The notes under the pieces are model-generated. The model saw only the letters and a program-made list of their open reading frames with translations, made no database searches and had not been told where the DNA came from. From Ectobius pallidus (taxonomy: Eukaryota > Arthropoda > Insecta > Blattodea > Ectobiidae), in the NCBI GenBank assembly GCA_964059195.1, contig CAXKWD010000004.1:120252043-120316042 (forward strand): a stretch of 64,000 bases of DNA. The letters are read 5' to 3'. Shown here in pieces: positions 45,874-56,551 of the stretch. The translations under genes and the position numbers were made by a program. Every line of letters begins with the position of its first letter. Within the stretch, counting starts at the first letter, position 1.

Positions 45874-46848
45874 TAAATAGGTTAAAATGTTTAGGAATGA
45901 AGCTCGTCCAAATATATTATAGAATAACGAATATTATTGTAAACAATGCATGTATTATTACACTGTAATGGGGCATGCTGATAATAAAATATTAAAAAAG
46001 GGATCCAACGGCGAACTGTATTAAATAATAATTCATCGGACATAGCGTCACAAATAAAGTAAGAAAGAATATGTGAAACAGTTATGTAACATGTAAATAA
46101 TGTAACATGTACTAAGATCTTAACTAACTCGAATTAATCCCTGTAGCATGAAATATGTTTGTTCTTGCCTGAATTTAAATTCATTTTCTGAAGATTTTTA
46201 GACAACGGGAATTAAAGTTGGTGAGCTTGATGCATAGAGTCGTGATCCCACACAAAACAATATTAAAAATAAAAATAATCATTCTTCATTAAGCTGTTTA
46301 CTAACTGCAAGTTATAGTCGCAGCAGTCCGGTGGGTATTTATAATTTATATATCACGAGGAACCGCAGAACAAACTTTTAAGTATTTTAGGATATATTGG
46401 TTAAGATTTATCCATTTAAAACACTCACAATAAGTTATATTAGTAAAATGAATTTATAGTTATATTAGTAATGAATTAAGGGTTATATTTTATTGATTGT
46501 TATTTATATCGCTGAAGATAATATATATCAATACAACTTAATTCTGAGATTATAGGTTGATAAATCTACAAAAACCAATGTGACCCTTATGGGTATAACA
46601 TTCATTAATACACATTATAGGTGCCTAAAGGCTTCAGCATAAGAAGAGGGGTATTTGAGCAGCTTATTTTTTGCATGTGTCTGTCTGTAAAAAGAAAACT
46701 AACAATGTGCTAAGTATGAGGATAGGTTTCAACATGACAACACGTACAGTTCAATTGTAAGAACAGTGGCTGCTAGAATGGTTTGTTGCGAAAGTAAAAG
46801 CACCGATGTAACAACTTGGGTGCTCCTTGCAGAATGGAGATTGAGACT
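45874..46848. other. Non-coding stretch
   Basis: AT-rich sequence with a short repeated phrase agttatattagtaa near 46432 and 46457. No gene. Confidence 0.5.
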
Positions 46849-47695
46849 TGTAGGGGTTTTAAGGTTGGGTGGTGTGTGGTTGTTTGGGCGCTCAGGTGTT
46901 TTTTTACATACCTTGTGTCTTGCTGTATTTCCCCCTATTGCCTAGGCTGCTTGCAGTGATGAGCTTGAGTTCTTCCTCAGGGCGACGAATCGGAGATAGG
47001 TAGGCTAATTGTCCAGAAAATTAAGTATGTACACAATTTTTTTAGATCCACCGGGGTTTATTGATAAATCCTTCTCCCCCACAAAATACACAAAAGGACA
47101 CATAACTTTTAATATAAACCTTCAACTTGACACTTAGTTAATTCTTTTTGCTTCTTCTTACACTGATTTGTAATACACATAATAAAACTTCACTTTTGGT
47201 TGACACTTTTTAAACTCTATAAAGGCTATTCTGTAAAAGATGAAGACAATTTTTACGCGTGCCATTTCCCATGATATCAAAAAGAGACTGTTGTCCGTGC
47301 TTGCTTGAAAATTCAGATTTCTTAATTTTGTGGTAGGCACCTCCCTTTTCTTGGCCTTTGATTGGCTAAAACGTAGTATAAATTTACCCCTCAGCAAATC
47401 AAATGATACCTTGTACTTAGTGCATATTTTCACTTAGTTTTCCCATGAATTTCAAACTCCCTTCTTCCCACATATCCAGACGTCTGAGTATGCAAATACT
47501 TAACATTCTTGTTTAAGTGTTTTGGAGCCTTTACTAGCAATTTTCACAGAGTATTATAATATGATTTAAGTAAAATATATAAAATAACATGTAATATTGT
47601 TACATTATGCATAAAGTAAAAATGTATATAATTGTTACTATATTTACTATTACTATATTGTTTAAAGAATTACCCATGCCATAAAATCCGCTTTA
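46849..47695 (-). repeat. Left (3') LTR
   Basis: Begins tgtaggggttttaagg on the + strand (complement of an LTR end CCCCTACA) and is matched to about 47695 (aaatccgcttta). A polypyrimidine run at 47795-47818, purine-rich on the element strand, could be the polypurine tract. If so, the true LTR edge would lie near 47780 and the other LTR would be truncated. Confidence 0.8.
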
Positions 47696-49983
47696 TATGC
47701 CCTTATATGGGACTGAGAAAATGTTTCAATGGCCAATTGCGACATTTTTCAGTGTCATATAACATACCCCCGAATGTGACATCTGTCCCTTACTTCTTCT
47801 TCTTCTTCTTTTTTTTTTCGTGAACGGATAACAGACAACTTAACCTAAGATCCTCCTACTCCAATATATTTCCCCCTTTTTTTTGTTGCTGCCAGACCTT
47901 GCATTCTTCCCTCACAGCTTTTTAAATGGCTTAGCTGTCACCTTGCAGAGGCTGGGTTGCATACATATATACCATAGCATCCTGAACTCTTCATGGGTTA
48001 AACAGATTGCAATGTTTTAACATACTGACTTAAAAATTAAACATTATTTATATCAGTCATTCCATCACACAGAATATACCATCATATAATAATTTTCCGG
48101 GTGGTGTACCCACACGGATGTCACTATTGTCGCACTGGGTTCGAGACCCTTAAAGTGTCGACTATATTTACTACTCTCATCCTACAATTCTTAGAATATA
48201 CATCTGCTTTCAACCCATTCACGCTTCATCTTATTTATTTCATGCAGAAATAGAAATTACTGAACCCTGTCTTTGAAACAACACTGTTTCACCATACACT
48301 TTCAAGTTCCTGCCACACTGGCTTTGCACATAAAAAAATGCGAGCTCCCGTAGGTCATTGCTACTCTTTAAAGTACATATCAACTCTTCCTAAAAAAAAC
48401 AAAAGATCATTTATTTATTCTTAAGTGTCGTCATAAGTACGTTCCCTAAAGGTTTTATCAATGACACGTTAAATTACATTTCCTGTTACTACAGTATTAT
48501 TCCCTTTTTCATATTTCTACAGTTCCTTCTGGATGTCGTAATGCAACTCTTTCAAATAATTCCATCAAGATCTCGAACTTCCTGGCATAGTAATTTTGCC
48601 TAATTTTCGTCAATCTCCTTGTTGACTTCAAAGTCACGGAATACATTTCATCCGTAAATTCCAGTTCACACTGCGATATTTATTATTTTGTATGATTTTA
48701 GAAACGTAGTCACTCTTTTTTTTTATCCGGGTAGTGGTTTTCCGTAATACATTTTTTTTATCAGTGCAGATCATTTTATCCTCTTAATCGCGATTTAATG
48801 TTTTATTCTACTTTGCCAAACCTCCGTTGTATTTTTAATGAATGTCTGTATATTTCTCACATTAACCGTTTTCTTATTATTGTTACTGACTTCTCGTTTG
48901 ACTCTGCTTTCCTTCTCGAGTGGCTTTCGCGACAGTCTCCCTTCCTTGCTTGCTTAAGACCTAAAAATTTACTGATTTCATTCTTACTCATTAATATTCT
49001 CATTATTATCTAACTCGTTTTTAAATAATCCCATGGTCTTCCTATCTGTGTATTACATTTGTGTCACATGTACTATAATTGCCGGAGCACTTCGCTTTCG
49101 CAAAATTCATATTTTCCTCTTAATATTTCGCAACCGTCCTTACTGACGTAATTGCTTCTTTATACCTCATACTGGGCTCCATAGCCTCAAAACAATTAAT
49201 CATGCAGAGGATCTTTTCCCGTACTGCACTACATTTACAATAACTCTTATCTCTTTTACTCTCGGTGATAGGGCATACCTATAAACACCATCTATCTCAT
49301 ATTATCATAGTTCTCGTCGCTTCCATCTTCCGCAAATTTATACACAGATTTCCTTTATTTTTTATTTTTTTAAATACAAGTTGACGTCGTGGGGTCTAAA
49401 AATAGCATGATAGCGTCTAATAATCATATTCTATCATCTCCTTGCAGTGAGTTAGATTTATTAATCATAATCGCATAGAAATCTACTGTCCGCTCGCCTC
49501 TCGTTATTTTTGCTTTGTTTCTTTACGGTATCTGCACCTTTATCTTTTAATGCCACCTCACAATATATGACTGAAAACTATTTATACTCATCTTACTCCC
49601 CCCGTCTCTACATACAAAACTTCTTCGTGGAAAATGTCGAAAACATCAGGATATTGGTCTCCACTCTACTTCATTCAATTTAATTTCTCTTTTAACCTTC
49701 GTCGCTGGGAACTTATCGAACTTTTACCATCTTATTTATTGTCATTCTGTTCGTCCACAGTATGCATATCGCTTGAATGTTTATACACGTACATATTTAC
49801 TTATCACTTTTTTCTTAAGCCAGTTGCATTTACGAGTCCTTCCAGAATCCGTATTTTAATTTTCTAACGATCTTTATACCCTGTTTGATGTAAGATGGCA
49901 CGGTTCAGAAAATTGAGACAGAAGATGTTTGGCAGAAGTCAGTTATTGAACAGAAAGAGATAGAAACATACTATTGTGAAAGG

Positions 49984-50275
49984 TTACTCACTCCACGAAT
50001 TTGTAGCTGTCACTATGACGAGGGTGGCATGGGAGAAATACTATCAGTGTAACTGCTAGAAGCAGTGGTGGTCTGTGTGTCTATATTGGCCACTTTCATA
50101 GGACTTAACATAAGCACCATTTAAAGTAACAAGCCGCCACGTCTCCTTTTCTAAACGACAATATGACTGCTTAACACATCTGGCGATTACTTAATCCTCG
50201 AATTTCTGGTATTCCCCCATTTTTTCTATACAACCATACTCCACCCTCTGCTCAGTGGGATAGTGGAGTGAGTAA
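49984..50275. repeat. 292-bp segment bounded by a perfect 13-bp inverted repeat
   Basis: TTACTCACTCCAC at 49984-49996 is repeated in reverse complement at 50263-50275, just after the gag stop. It could be a small inserted element or a chance/structural repeat. No target duplication was found. Confidence 0.5.
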
Positions 50276-50282
50276 CTTTTGG

Positions 50283-50948
50283 CTACCTGCTGAATAGTAG
50301 TCGGGTAGTTTTATGACCACAGAGCCAAGATAACCCACACAGCCTATAGTATCCTACTTGGTGATCTACACCCTCGTAATTCTGCACATAATTTTCCCGT
50401 GTGTTAGAAGTGTCATTCCCCTTAAACTCGCTTGCTTGAGGATCCAAACTTCTTTCTGCCTGTCCCGCGTCACTGTTTAACATCATTCCATTACTACCAC
50501 GAGCTAACAACGTGTCTACCCTTCTCTCGGTCCATTCACCCCTCTGATCAGCTGTCGTTTCTCTTACTCTACTACGATTGCCATCCTCCTGGCGATCATG
50601 CTCTCTTCGCGGCCTTCCTCTCGCAAATGTTATATTATTAACTTGATTTACCCTGGCGTGTGGTCTATCTGAAAAGTTCCTATTTCTGCCTCCATCATCG
50701 CCCCTGTAAGGACCGGAGTTCGTACCTCTGGCTCCCACACCTCTCAGTGGTCGAAAATCATTTCGGTTGTTATTATTATTATTATTATTAAACCCCTCAT
50801 TTTGAGGCCTTGTCATCCGAGCATCATTTCTTGGTCTGCCATACCCATTCTCATCATTTCCTCTATTTGCACATCCCTCAAAACTCGTTAGGAGTTCGAT
50901 AACCCTTCCGTAAGTGCTGGCGTTTGATATTACCAAGACATTATGAAT
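50283..50948 (-). pseudogene. gag C-terminal part in a shifted frame
   Basis: Continuation of gag after a one-base frame change near 50945. It reads LVISNASTYGRVIELLTSFE, which fits the helix after the capsid-like domain, then an arginine/glycine/asparagine-rich nucleic-acid-binding tail with an eight-asparagine run encoded by an ATT/AAT microsatellite. No CCHC zinc knuckle is visible. There is no ATG at the start, so it can only be made as an extension of the upstream frame. The shift could be a mutation or a programmed event; as it lies inside gag, mutation is more likely. Confidence 0.7.
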
Positions 50949-52492
50949 ACACTGGGCGGGAAGTGTCTCAGTACGAGCTTAATAATAATATGCTCTTGTA
51001 ATGGCGGATCGAGTAACCTTGCCTCGCCGACGACGTCCATAAAATAATTCACCAAGGCACCCCCATCCCTAGGTGTATATCTTCCGTTGTAAAGCTGAAC
51101 GCGTGCTTGTGTCCTCCTTTCCTCACTCCAATATCGGTTCAGAAAAGCCTGCTTAAATTGTTCATATGAACATCCGGGATCAATCGTTAAATCTAACCAA
51201 TCGCGTGCCTTCCCCTTAAGCGCGCGTGCCACAATAATCATTTTTAAATTATCAGGTACCACGCGTAACCGTAGGTACTCATCAAGACTCTTAAGAAACT
51301 TCTGAGGGCTCGAAGAAATATTTTCGTTGAAAGTCGGAATTGTTAGGTCAGTACCCAAAAATTGAGTAACACTCACTGAGTCATTAGTTGCAGTGACGTT
51401 AGGGGCTAGGCCTATTACGCTAGGAGCGATGTCCGGCGTTGAGCGTCCCATTGAAACACTATTTTTGTTAACCGCGATATTTTCTAAACCCTGCGTAATG
51501 TTATTCTCTTGGTTATCACCTACATTTTCTGCTCTTTGCAGGACATCAATCCTATCGCTTCCAGCCTCCCTTTTTCTTAAACTTTCTGTTTCATTTCTCA
51601 AACAGCTCACCTCTTTTGACACTTCATCAACATTCTTATTTAGTCTGCTTTCCAACGCATGCACCCTACTTGTCAGTTTCTCCTCTAACATCTTACTGGA
51701 ATTTTCTGAACTATCTATTTTCTTGGTAAGGTAGACAGTTACTGTGTTTATTTTACTTAACTCTGACCTCAACTCGTTCTTACAATGCTCTACGTCATCT
51801 TCCACCTTTTTATTAACCCTAACTTTAGTCTCGTCAACCCTGTTTTCCATTGTTTTAATCTCGTGATTTAATTTCTCACCCCACTTTTTACTTTGAATTT
51901 CTATCTTTTCGTCCACCTTGTTCAAAACCTTACTTAACTTCAACTCCATTTCAGCATTATTTTGATCTATTTTAGCATTTAATTCCTGTCCCATTGTTAC
52001 CAAGTTTTCATTAATTTTCTTTACTTGCTCCTTTAATTCCTTACTCATTTCTGCCTGCTGTTCCTTACTAACCTCATCCATTTTTTTACTGTTTTCTTCC
52101 AGCCGTTTATTTGTAGCTTCTAACTGCCTATCCATTTTTTCACTTGCTTCGCTTTGACATTTCTTTATATCGGCTAGCATATTAGCCAACAATATTTCTA
52201 TTCCCACTGGGTTACTAGAACTGCTACCGATCCCTTCTACCAGAATTGATTCACTTTCTTTCCCGGTGTTTACATCTGCTACAACATTGAGGTTCGTGTC
52301 ACTCACCTTTACGCTACAGTCATTTTCATCGTCTGGCCTATCAACTGAAAACAAGTTTCCTAACATATCCTGGCCTTCATTTCCTATTTGAGATTCGGGC
52401 GTATCCTCCTGGGTGAGAAGACTCTGCCCTCCCCCGAGATCTGACCCTATACTATCCATAGTTTCGATCTTCTTACCACTCCGTAATAGCAT
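50930..52492 (-). CDS. LTR retrotransposon Gag, N-terminal and capsid-like part (520 codons)
   Basis: Structural protein that would assemble into particles around the element RNA. Starting from MLLRSGKKIETM, it has an acidic N-terminal segment, a long predicted coiled coil (about 100-310; heptad-like runs such as KKMDEVSKEQQAEMSKELKE), a linker, and a retrotransposon-gag/capsid-like domain at about 375-515 with IPTFNENISSSPQKFLKSLD, ARALKGKARDWLDL, YEQFKQAFLNRYW and YNGRYTPRDGGALVNYF. The frame ends prematurely at FIMSW, and the homology continues one base out of frame (see 50283-50948). The start follows the tRNA-Lys primer-binding site by about 530 bases. The gene is on the - strand like the rest of the element. 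Confidence 0.85.
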   Translation of the reverse strand: MLLRSGKKIETMDSIGSDLGGGQSLLTQEDTPESQIGNEGQDMLGNLFSVDRPDDENDCSVKVSDTNLNVVADVNTGKESESILVEGIGSSSSNPVGIEILLANMLADIKKCQSEASEKMDRQLEATNKRLEENSKKMDEVSKEQQAEMSKELKEQVKKINENLVTMGQELNAKIDQNNAEMELKLSKVLNKVDEKIEIQSKKWGEKLNHEIKTMENRVDETKVRVNKKVEDDVEHCKNELRSELSKINTVTVYLTKKIDSSENSSKMLEEKLTSRVHALESRLNKNVDEVSKEVSCLRNETESLRKREAGSDRIDVLQRAENVGDNQENNITQGLENIAVNKNSVSMGRSTPDIAPSVIGLAPNVTATNDSVSVTQFLGTDLTIPTFNENISSSPQKFLKSLDEYLRLRVVPDNLKMIIVARALKGKARDWLDLTIDPGCSYEQFKQAFLNRYWSEERRTQARVQLYNGRYTPRDGGALVNYFMDVVGEARLLDPPLQEHIIIKLVLRHFPPSVFIMSW

Positions 52493-53020
52493 ATAATCAC
52501 CTATGACCCTTTTATGCTACACAAAGCATACACACTAATATTGAGAGAAAAAAACACACAATATACATCAACCTCCAATAACAGTTAATCATTTAACCAT
52601 GCAGTAATTGTAAATTTTAAAATTGCAAGCAAATTAATGTATTTATTTATTTTTTTACTCTCCTACTTGTTTTAATTGTTCATTATCTTATCTGTTACTT
52701 TTTTTGTTGATGTCCCCTGATGTCCTCTTGTCCCGCGGTTATTCTTCTCCTGGACAATCTTCTCCTCTTGAACACCGACAAAATGCAAGACGTTTCTTGT
52801 ACGATTTTCCCGTTTGAAGTCTTGAACTTGAAGTTTAGTCTTGATGGTGTCACTGAATCTCCATTAGTCCTCCCATTCCTCGTCGTCTGCTGGGTGCTGT
52901 CTTTCCGCGTTGTCTTTTTTATCGCGCCGTCTCGTGCCGTCTCCGTCGTCTCTCTCGGGCCGTACGTTGGTTCGCACACCGTGTATGGGTTTTTAAAAGT
53001 GTGGGCGCTGTCTCCATCGA

Positions 53021-53038
53021 GCCCCACGTTGGGCGCCA
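53021..53038 (-). promoter_or_regulatory. tRNA-Lys primer-binding site
   Basis: On the - strand the sequence TGGCGCCCAACGTGGGGC starts 3 bases inside the 5' LTR edge. It matches the complement of the 3' end of animal tRNA-Lys (CUU type) over all 18 positions as I know it. Confidence 0.9.
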
Positions 53039-53041
53039 CCG

Positions 53042-53904
53042 TGTAGGGGTTTCAAGGTTGGGTGGTGTGTGGTTGTTTGGGCGCTCAGGTGTTTTTTACA
53101 TACCTTGTGTCTTGCTGTATTTACCCCTATTGCCTAGGCTGCTTGCAGTGATGAGCTTGAGTTCTTCCTCAGGGAGACGAATCGGAGATAGGCAGGCTAA
53201 TTGTCCAGAAAATTAAGTATGTACACAATTTTTTTAGATCCAGCGGGGTTTATTGATAAATCCTTCTCCCCCACAAAAAACACAAAAGGACACATAACTT
53301 TTAATATAAACCTTCAACTTGACACTTAGTTAATTCTTTTTGCTTCTTCTTACACTGATTTGTAACACACATAATAAAACTTCACTTTTGGTTGACACTT
53401 TTTAAACTCTATAAAGGCTATTCTGTAAAAGATGAAGACAATTTTTACGCGTGCCACTTCCCATGATATCAAAAAGAGACTGTTGTCCGTGCTTGCTTGA
53501 AAATTCAGATTTCTTAATTTTGTGGTAGGCACCTCCCTTTTCTTGGCCTTTGATTGGCTAAAACGTAGTATAAATTTACCCCTCAGCCAATCAAATGATA
53601 CCTTGTACTTAGTGCATATTTTTACTTAGTTTTCCCATGAATTTCAAACTCCCTTCTTCCCACATATCCAGACGTCTGAGTATGCAAATACTTAACATTC
53701 TTGTTTAAGTGTTTTGGAGCCTTTACTAGCAATTCTCACAGAGTATTATAATATGATTTAAGTAAAATATATAAAATAACATGTAATATTGTTACATTAT
53801 GCATAAAGTAAAAATGTATATATGTATATTTAAAATGTATGTAAATGTATATTTACTATTACTATATTGTTTAAAGAATTACCCATGCCATAAAATCCGC
53901 TTTA
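53042..53904 (-). repeat. Right (5') LTR
   Basis: Repeats 46849-47695 almost base for base, with a 16-bp longer AT-rich segment near 53815-53865. It would carry the element promoter. Confidence 0.85.
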
Positions 53905-54407
53905 GACGTCGTGCTTTGTATAAGACTGAAGTGAATCGGCCTGAAATCATACAAAAAAATTGTAATTGCTCACATTTTTTCGAAACAAGATAAGTGAACG
54001 CGACTAATGAAAATAGCGCCCATTGGTTTTATGTTTTTTGAAGCAATTTAACTTACAAAGCCATTAGATAATGTCAAACGGAAACTAGTCACTGAAGCTG
54101 GCGTAGGCCTAGCCTAACCAAAATAGTACAACAGTTTAAAAGTTCTAAAAGCAAGGACATTTATAACGTAAATTCCGATTTAATTAAAAGAGTAATTCCT
54201 TAAATTATTTCATCACTGACAAAATGCATAAACTACTGCTTAAATGAAGGCATATTCCATGAATCTTTTAAAAATCTTATAAAAATAGAACCGAAAACTT
54301 CAGGTCAATTTCTATAGTTCCACCATTTTCTAGGATAATAGATAGTATAATGAAAATTCAAATAACATATCTTAAATGCAATGTTATCCAAATCTCAAAC
54401 TTTCAAC
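53905..54407. other. Non-coding spacer
   Basis: AT-rich sequence with TAGGCCTA at 54104-54111. No gene. Confidence 0.5.
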
Positions 54408-54887
54408 TAATGCCTGTTGCTCACGGTCAAATTTTTCTTTAAATTTATTGCACAACTATCACTTTTCAACAAATTGGTATTGCTAACGATCAAATTCGCC
54501 TTTTGTCAAGCGTTTGGTTATTCGCGTCGGCATATAGGACTTGTTCTAATTCTAGCAAATAAGCTGTCAAAAGCCAATCAGCGCAACGAACGTGAACAGC
54601 CCGCGCCCCGGGCGGTATTGTGGAGAACTTGCTGTCTGCAAGCCAAATGATTGCAATGCAGCCATTTTCCTTCCTCACATATTCTACTTTTCCTAACGTA
54701 GCAACTACATCAAAATAGCATGGGCATATACCTGTGTAGATATCGTTATTCCGAACGGATTAGTATAAAAATCATGACGAGAACACGACTCGTTGCCATA
54801 CTAAAACGAAATGAAAATTCGAAGCGGGATGGCATAGGAGCCGTATTTGTATATGCACGATTCACGCTTGCTTCCATCATTCCTTCA

Positions 54888-54950
54888 TAGCCTTGTGGTA
54901 GGATGCTAGACTGTGGTTCTAGAGGTCTCGGGTTCGGTTCTTGGTATAGT
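54888..54950 (+). repeat. tRNA-His-like sequence
   Basis: catagccttgtggtaggatg, then a perfect 5-bp anticodon stem CTAGA/TCTAG around the 7-base loop CTGTGGT (anticodon GTG, with T33), then gtctcgggttcggttc with the B box. D and acceptor stems are poor, so it is a tRNA-derived repeat or pseudogene, not a confident tRNA gene. Confidence 0.5.
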
Positions 54951-55308
54951 AATTTTTTTTTTCTTTCATAATTATTTTAAATGATCGTAAACAATGTATG
55001 ATTTTAATATTTCAAAGCTTCACGCATTGTTTGTTTTCTTTTATATGAAAAATTCAAATACACAGGGCAAAGGAAACAACAGGATGTGAAATTTATAAAA
55101 TTACAATAATAATTATAAATAGCTAAAGTATTAATGTTCGGCAGATTTAAAGGACAACTTTAGTAAAATCATGGCAAAAACCAAATACAAGGTGCATCGT
55201 CACATGAGAAATAGCCCTCCCCCAGCGAAGCACTTCCTTTTATACCACGATCTAGCGAATTCTTCGAGGATACACAGGCTGACAAACTGTTGGGTACAAG
55301 GCAAACCT

Positions 55309-55443
55309 GTGGGAACTCTCGAATTTTTTATATTTGGTACAAGGGGCACACTCGAATTTTTAATATTAGGTACAAGGGACACACTCACAGTTTTAATATT
55401 TTTTACAAGGGGCACTTCCGCATTTTTAATATTTGGTATGGTC
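55309..55443. repeat. Four-unit tandem repeat with about 33-bp period
   Basis: Units follow the pattern cactcgaatttttaatattt, ggtacaaggg. Spacing is near 33 bp, so the - strand frame shows an 11-residue repeat (PLVPNIKNSSV). The frame at 55200-55484 is short and otherwise unrecognised, so coding is unproven. Confidence 0.8.
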
Positions 55444-55909
55444 GGGAGTGTCGGCGACAATATACAAGGATAGTTTGTCGCCATGCTGCGCGGAGAAACA
55501 AAATGTGAATATCGAGTGGGCGGAGCTTAAACCGCACGTTATATTTGTCTTTCGTAAATATCATAACACTGAAATAAATTATTTATAAGTTTTGTAAATT
55601 ATCTTAATAATGTGATCTTGTCCCATCTCAATTAATCTGGATAATTGTTGTCTTTTAATGTAAACGATACAACAAACTACCATTTGCAGCAGAGTATGAG
55701 TAGCTGAAAATTTAGAGTACAGGAGTCTACCACTAGGTGGCAGGGTAATACTACGATGTTGCGAAATTTAGTACACAGAGGGAGAATCATTTGCTAGTAT
55801 GCATTTGATGACTCATTTTACCGTTAGCAAAGGTGGATTTGTTTAAACGTTTGCTTAAATTTGTTGTACAATAAATTTAACGAAACAATTTGACCGTGAG
55901 CAACAGGCA

Positions 55910-56289
55910 TAAGGAAACTGGGATTTCTCAAACATCAGTGTTAAAGTGGTTTAATAGATGGACGTTCCGTTGTTGTCAGACACGTATACATCAGAGTATG
56001 CAGCATTTTCAATGTCTACTTTAAAATAGGTGACTTAAACATGAAATTCTTTTTTTTTTTTTATTAGGGTATTCTCTTACTTAAACCTTCGGCGGGATAT
56101 GGATGGATGCGGGAGTGGAGGAGCTAAATACTGTCGCGGAAATTGGCCGCGCGCTTCATGTTTGATTCGAACTGTATGTTAATATTTAACGCGACAAAAT
56201 TAATATGAAATTAATGTAATTGCTTCTGTTGTAAATCCATACACATACATACCTTAATGGGACTACTTCTGACTAATTTCTTTATACAG
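55910..56289. other. Non-coding sequence, probably intron, upstream of the 56290 exon
   Basis: AT-rich sequence ending in a pyrimidine-biased acceptor (gactaatttctttatacag). Confidence 0.5.
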
Positions 56290-56551
56290 ATATCCATATG
56301 AAGATAAGCTTTCCAGCCTGGTAAATGTTGCAGGTGCCGTATCACCGCTGGACATTGAGGACAAGCGCTACTTTCACCCATCTAGAGCACAATGGGAACA
56401 TGTGCCAGGAAGACCTACCGCATGGCGTTTGCGCCCCAACTCATACATATGGGTGCCATCTTCCGAGCTGTTCCCTTCTGCAGGGGCCAGCCACACAGGC
56501 AACTTCCCACGAGAATTCAGCCTGCTTGTCACACTCCGATTCCATCCACAG
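56290..56551 (+). CDS. Exon encoding a thrombospondin-N/laminin-G-like segment
   Basis: The 262-bp exon lies between an acceptor (tttatacag) and a donor (gtcagt). It carries one leftover base and 87 codons. The translated part runs from YPYEDKLSSLVNVAGAVSPL through YFHPSRAQWEHVPGRPTAWR and SYIWVPSSELFPSAG to FPREFSLLVTLRFHPQ. The ending F-P-x-x-F-S-L-L-x-x-x-R is the usual strand in the first half of TSPN/laminin-G-like domains of collagens and thrombospondins, secreted matrix proteins. The exon starts in phase 2 and ends in phase 0. The domain would continue in the next exon, which I cannot find before 64000. Gene identity is unproven: a collagen XV/XVIII (multiplexin)-like gene is my first guess, with thrombospondin- or NELL-like genes as alternatives. 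Confidence 0.72.

Larger units (their letters stand above)
46849..53904 (-). mobile_element. LTR retrotransposon with gag but no recognisable pol
   Basis: Two long direct repeats (46849-47695 and 53042-53904) flank an internal region of about 5.3 kb. On the - strand the order is 5' LTR (right), primer-binding site for tRNA-Lys (53021-53038), gag (52492-50283), a long non-coding purine-rich part, and 3' LTR (left). No protease, reverse transcriptase, RNase H or integrase motif was found between 47696 and 50282, so the element is non-autonomous or deleted. By eye the LTRs differ at only a few per cent of positions plus one 16-bp length difference, indicating fairly recent insertion. A clean target duplication was not found; agac occurs near both outer edges. 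LTR retrotransposon family not assigned. Confidence 0.85.
54411..55909. mobile_element. 1.5-kb DNA transposon-like element with long terminal inverted repeats
   Basis: The left end tgcctgttgctcacggtcaa and following bases to 54458 are mirrored at 55862-55909 with about six differences in 48. Inside each arm a second, similar motif occurs (ttgctaacgatcaaatt near 54480; its inverse ccgttagcaaaggtgg near 55820). TAA flanks both ends (54408-54410 and 55910-55912). A 3-bp TAA duplication and long TIR would fit PIF/Harbinger, but three bases are weak evidence. No transposase is seen. The interior includes a tRNA-His-like piece and a 33-bp repeat array. Confidence 0.7.

Noticed and set aside
47632..49867. 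Search for pol remnants inside the LTR element
   Set aside because: No protease, RT, RNase H or integrase motif found in any frame; only pyrimidine-rich + strand sequence with short hydrophobic frames.
52695..53039. 114-codon frame overlapping the primer-binding site
   Set aside because: It starts within the tRNA-Lys primer site and runs through the leader of the LTR element; no domain is recognisable.
54411..54950. Functional tRNA-His gene
   Set aside because: The anticodon arm is perfect but the D arm and acceptor stem are not, and it lies inside a repeat element.
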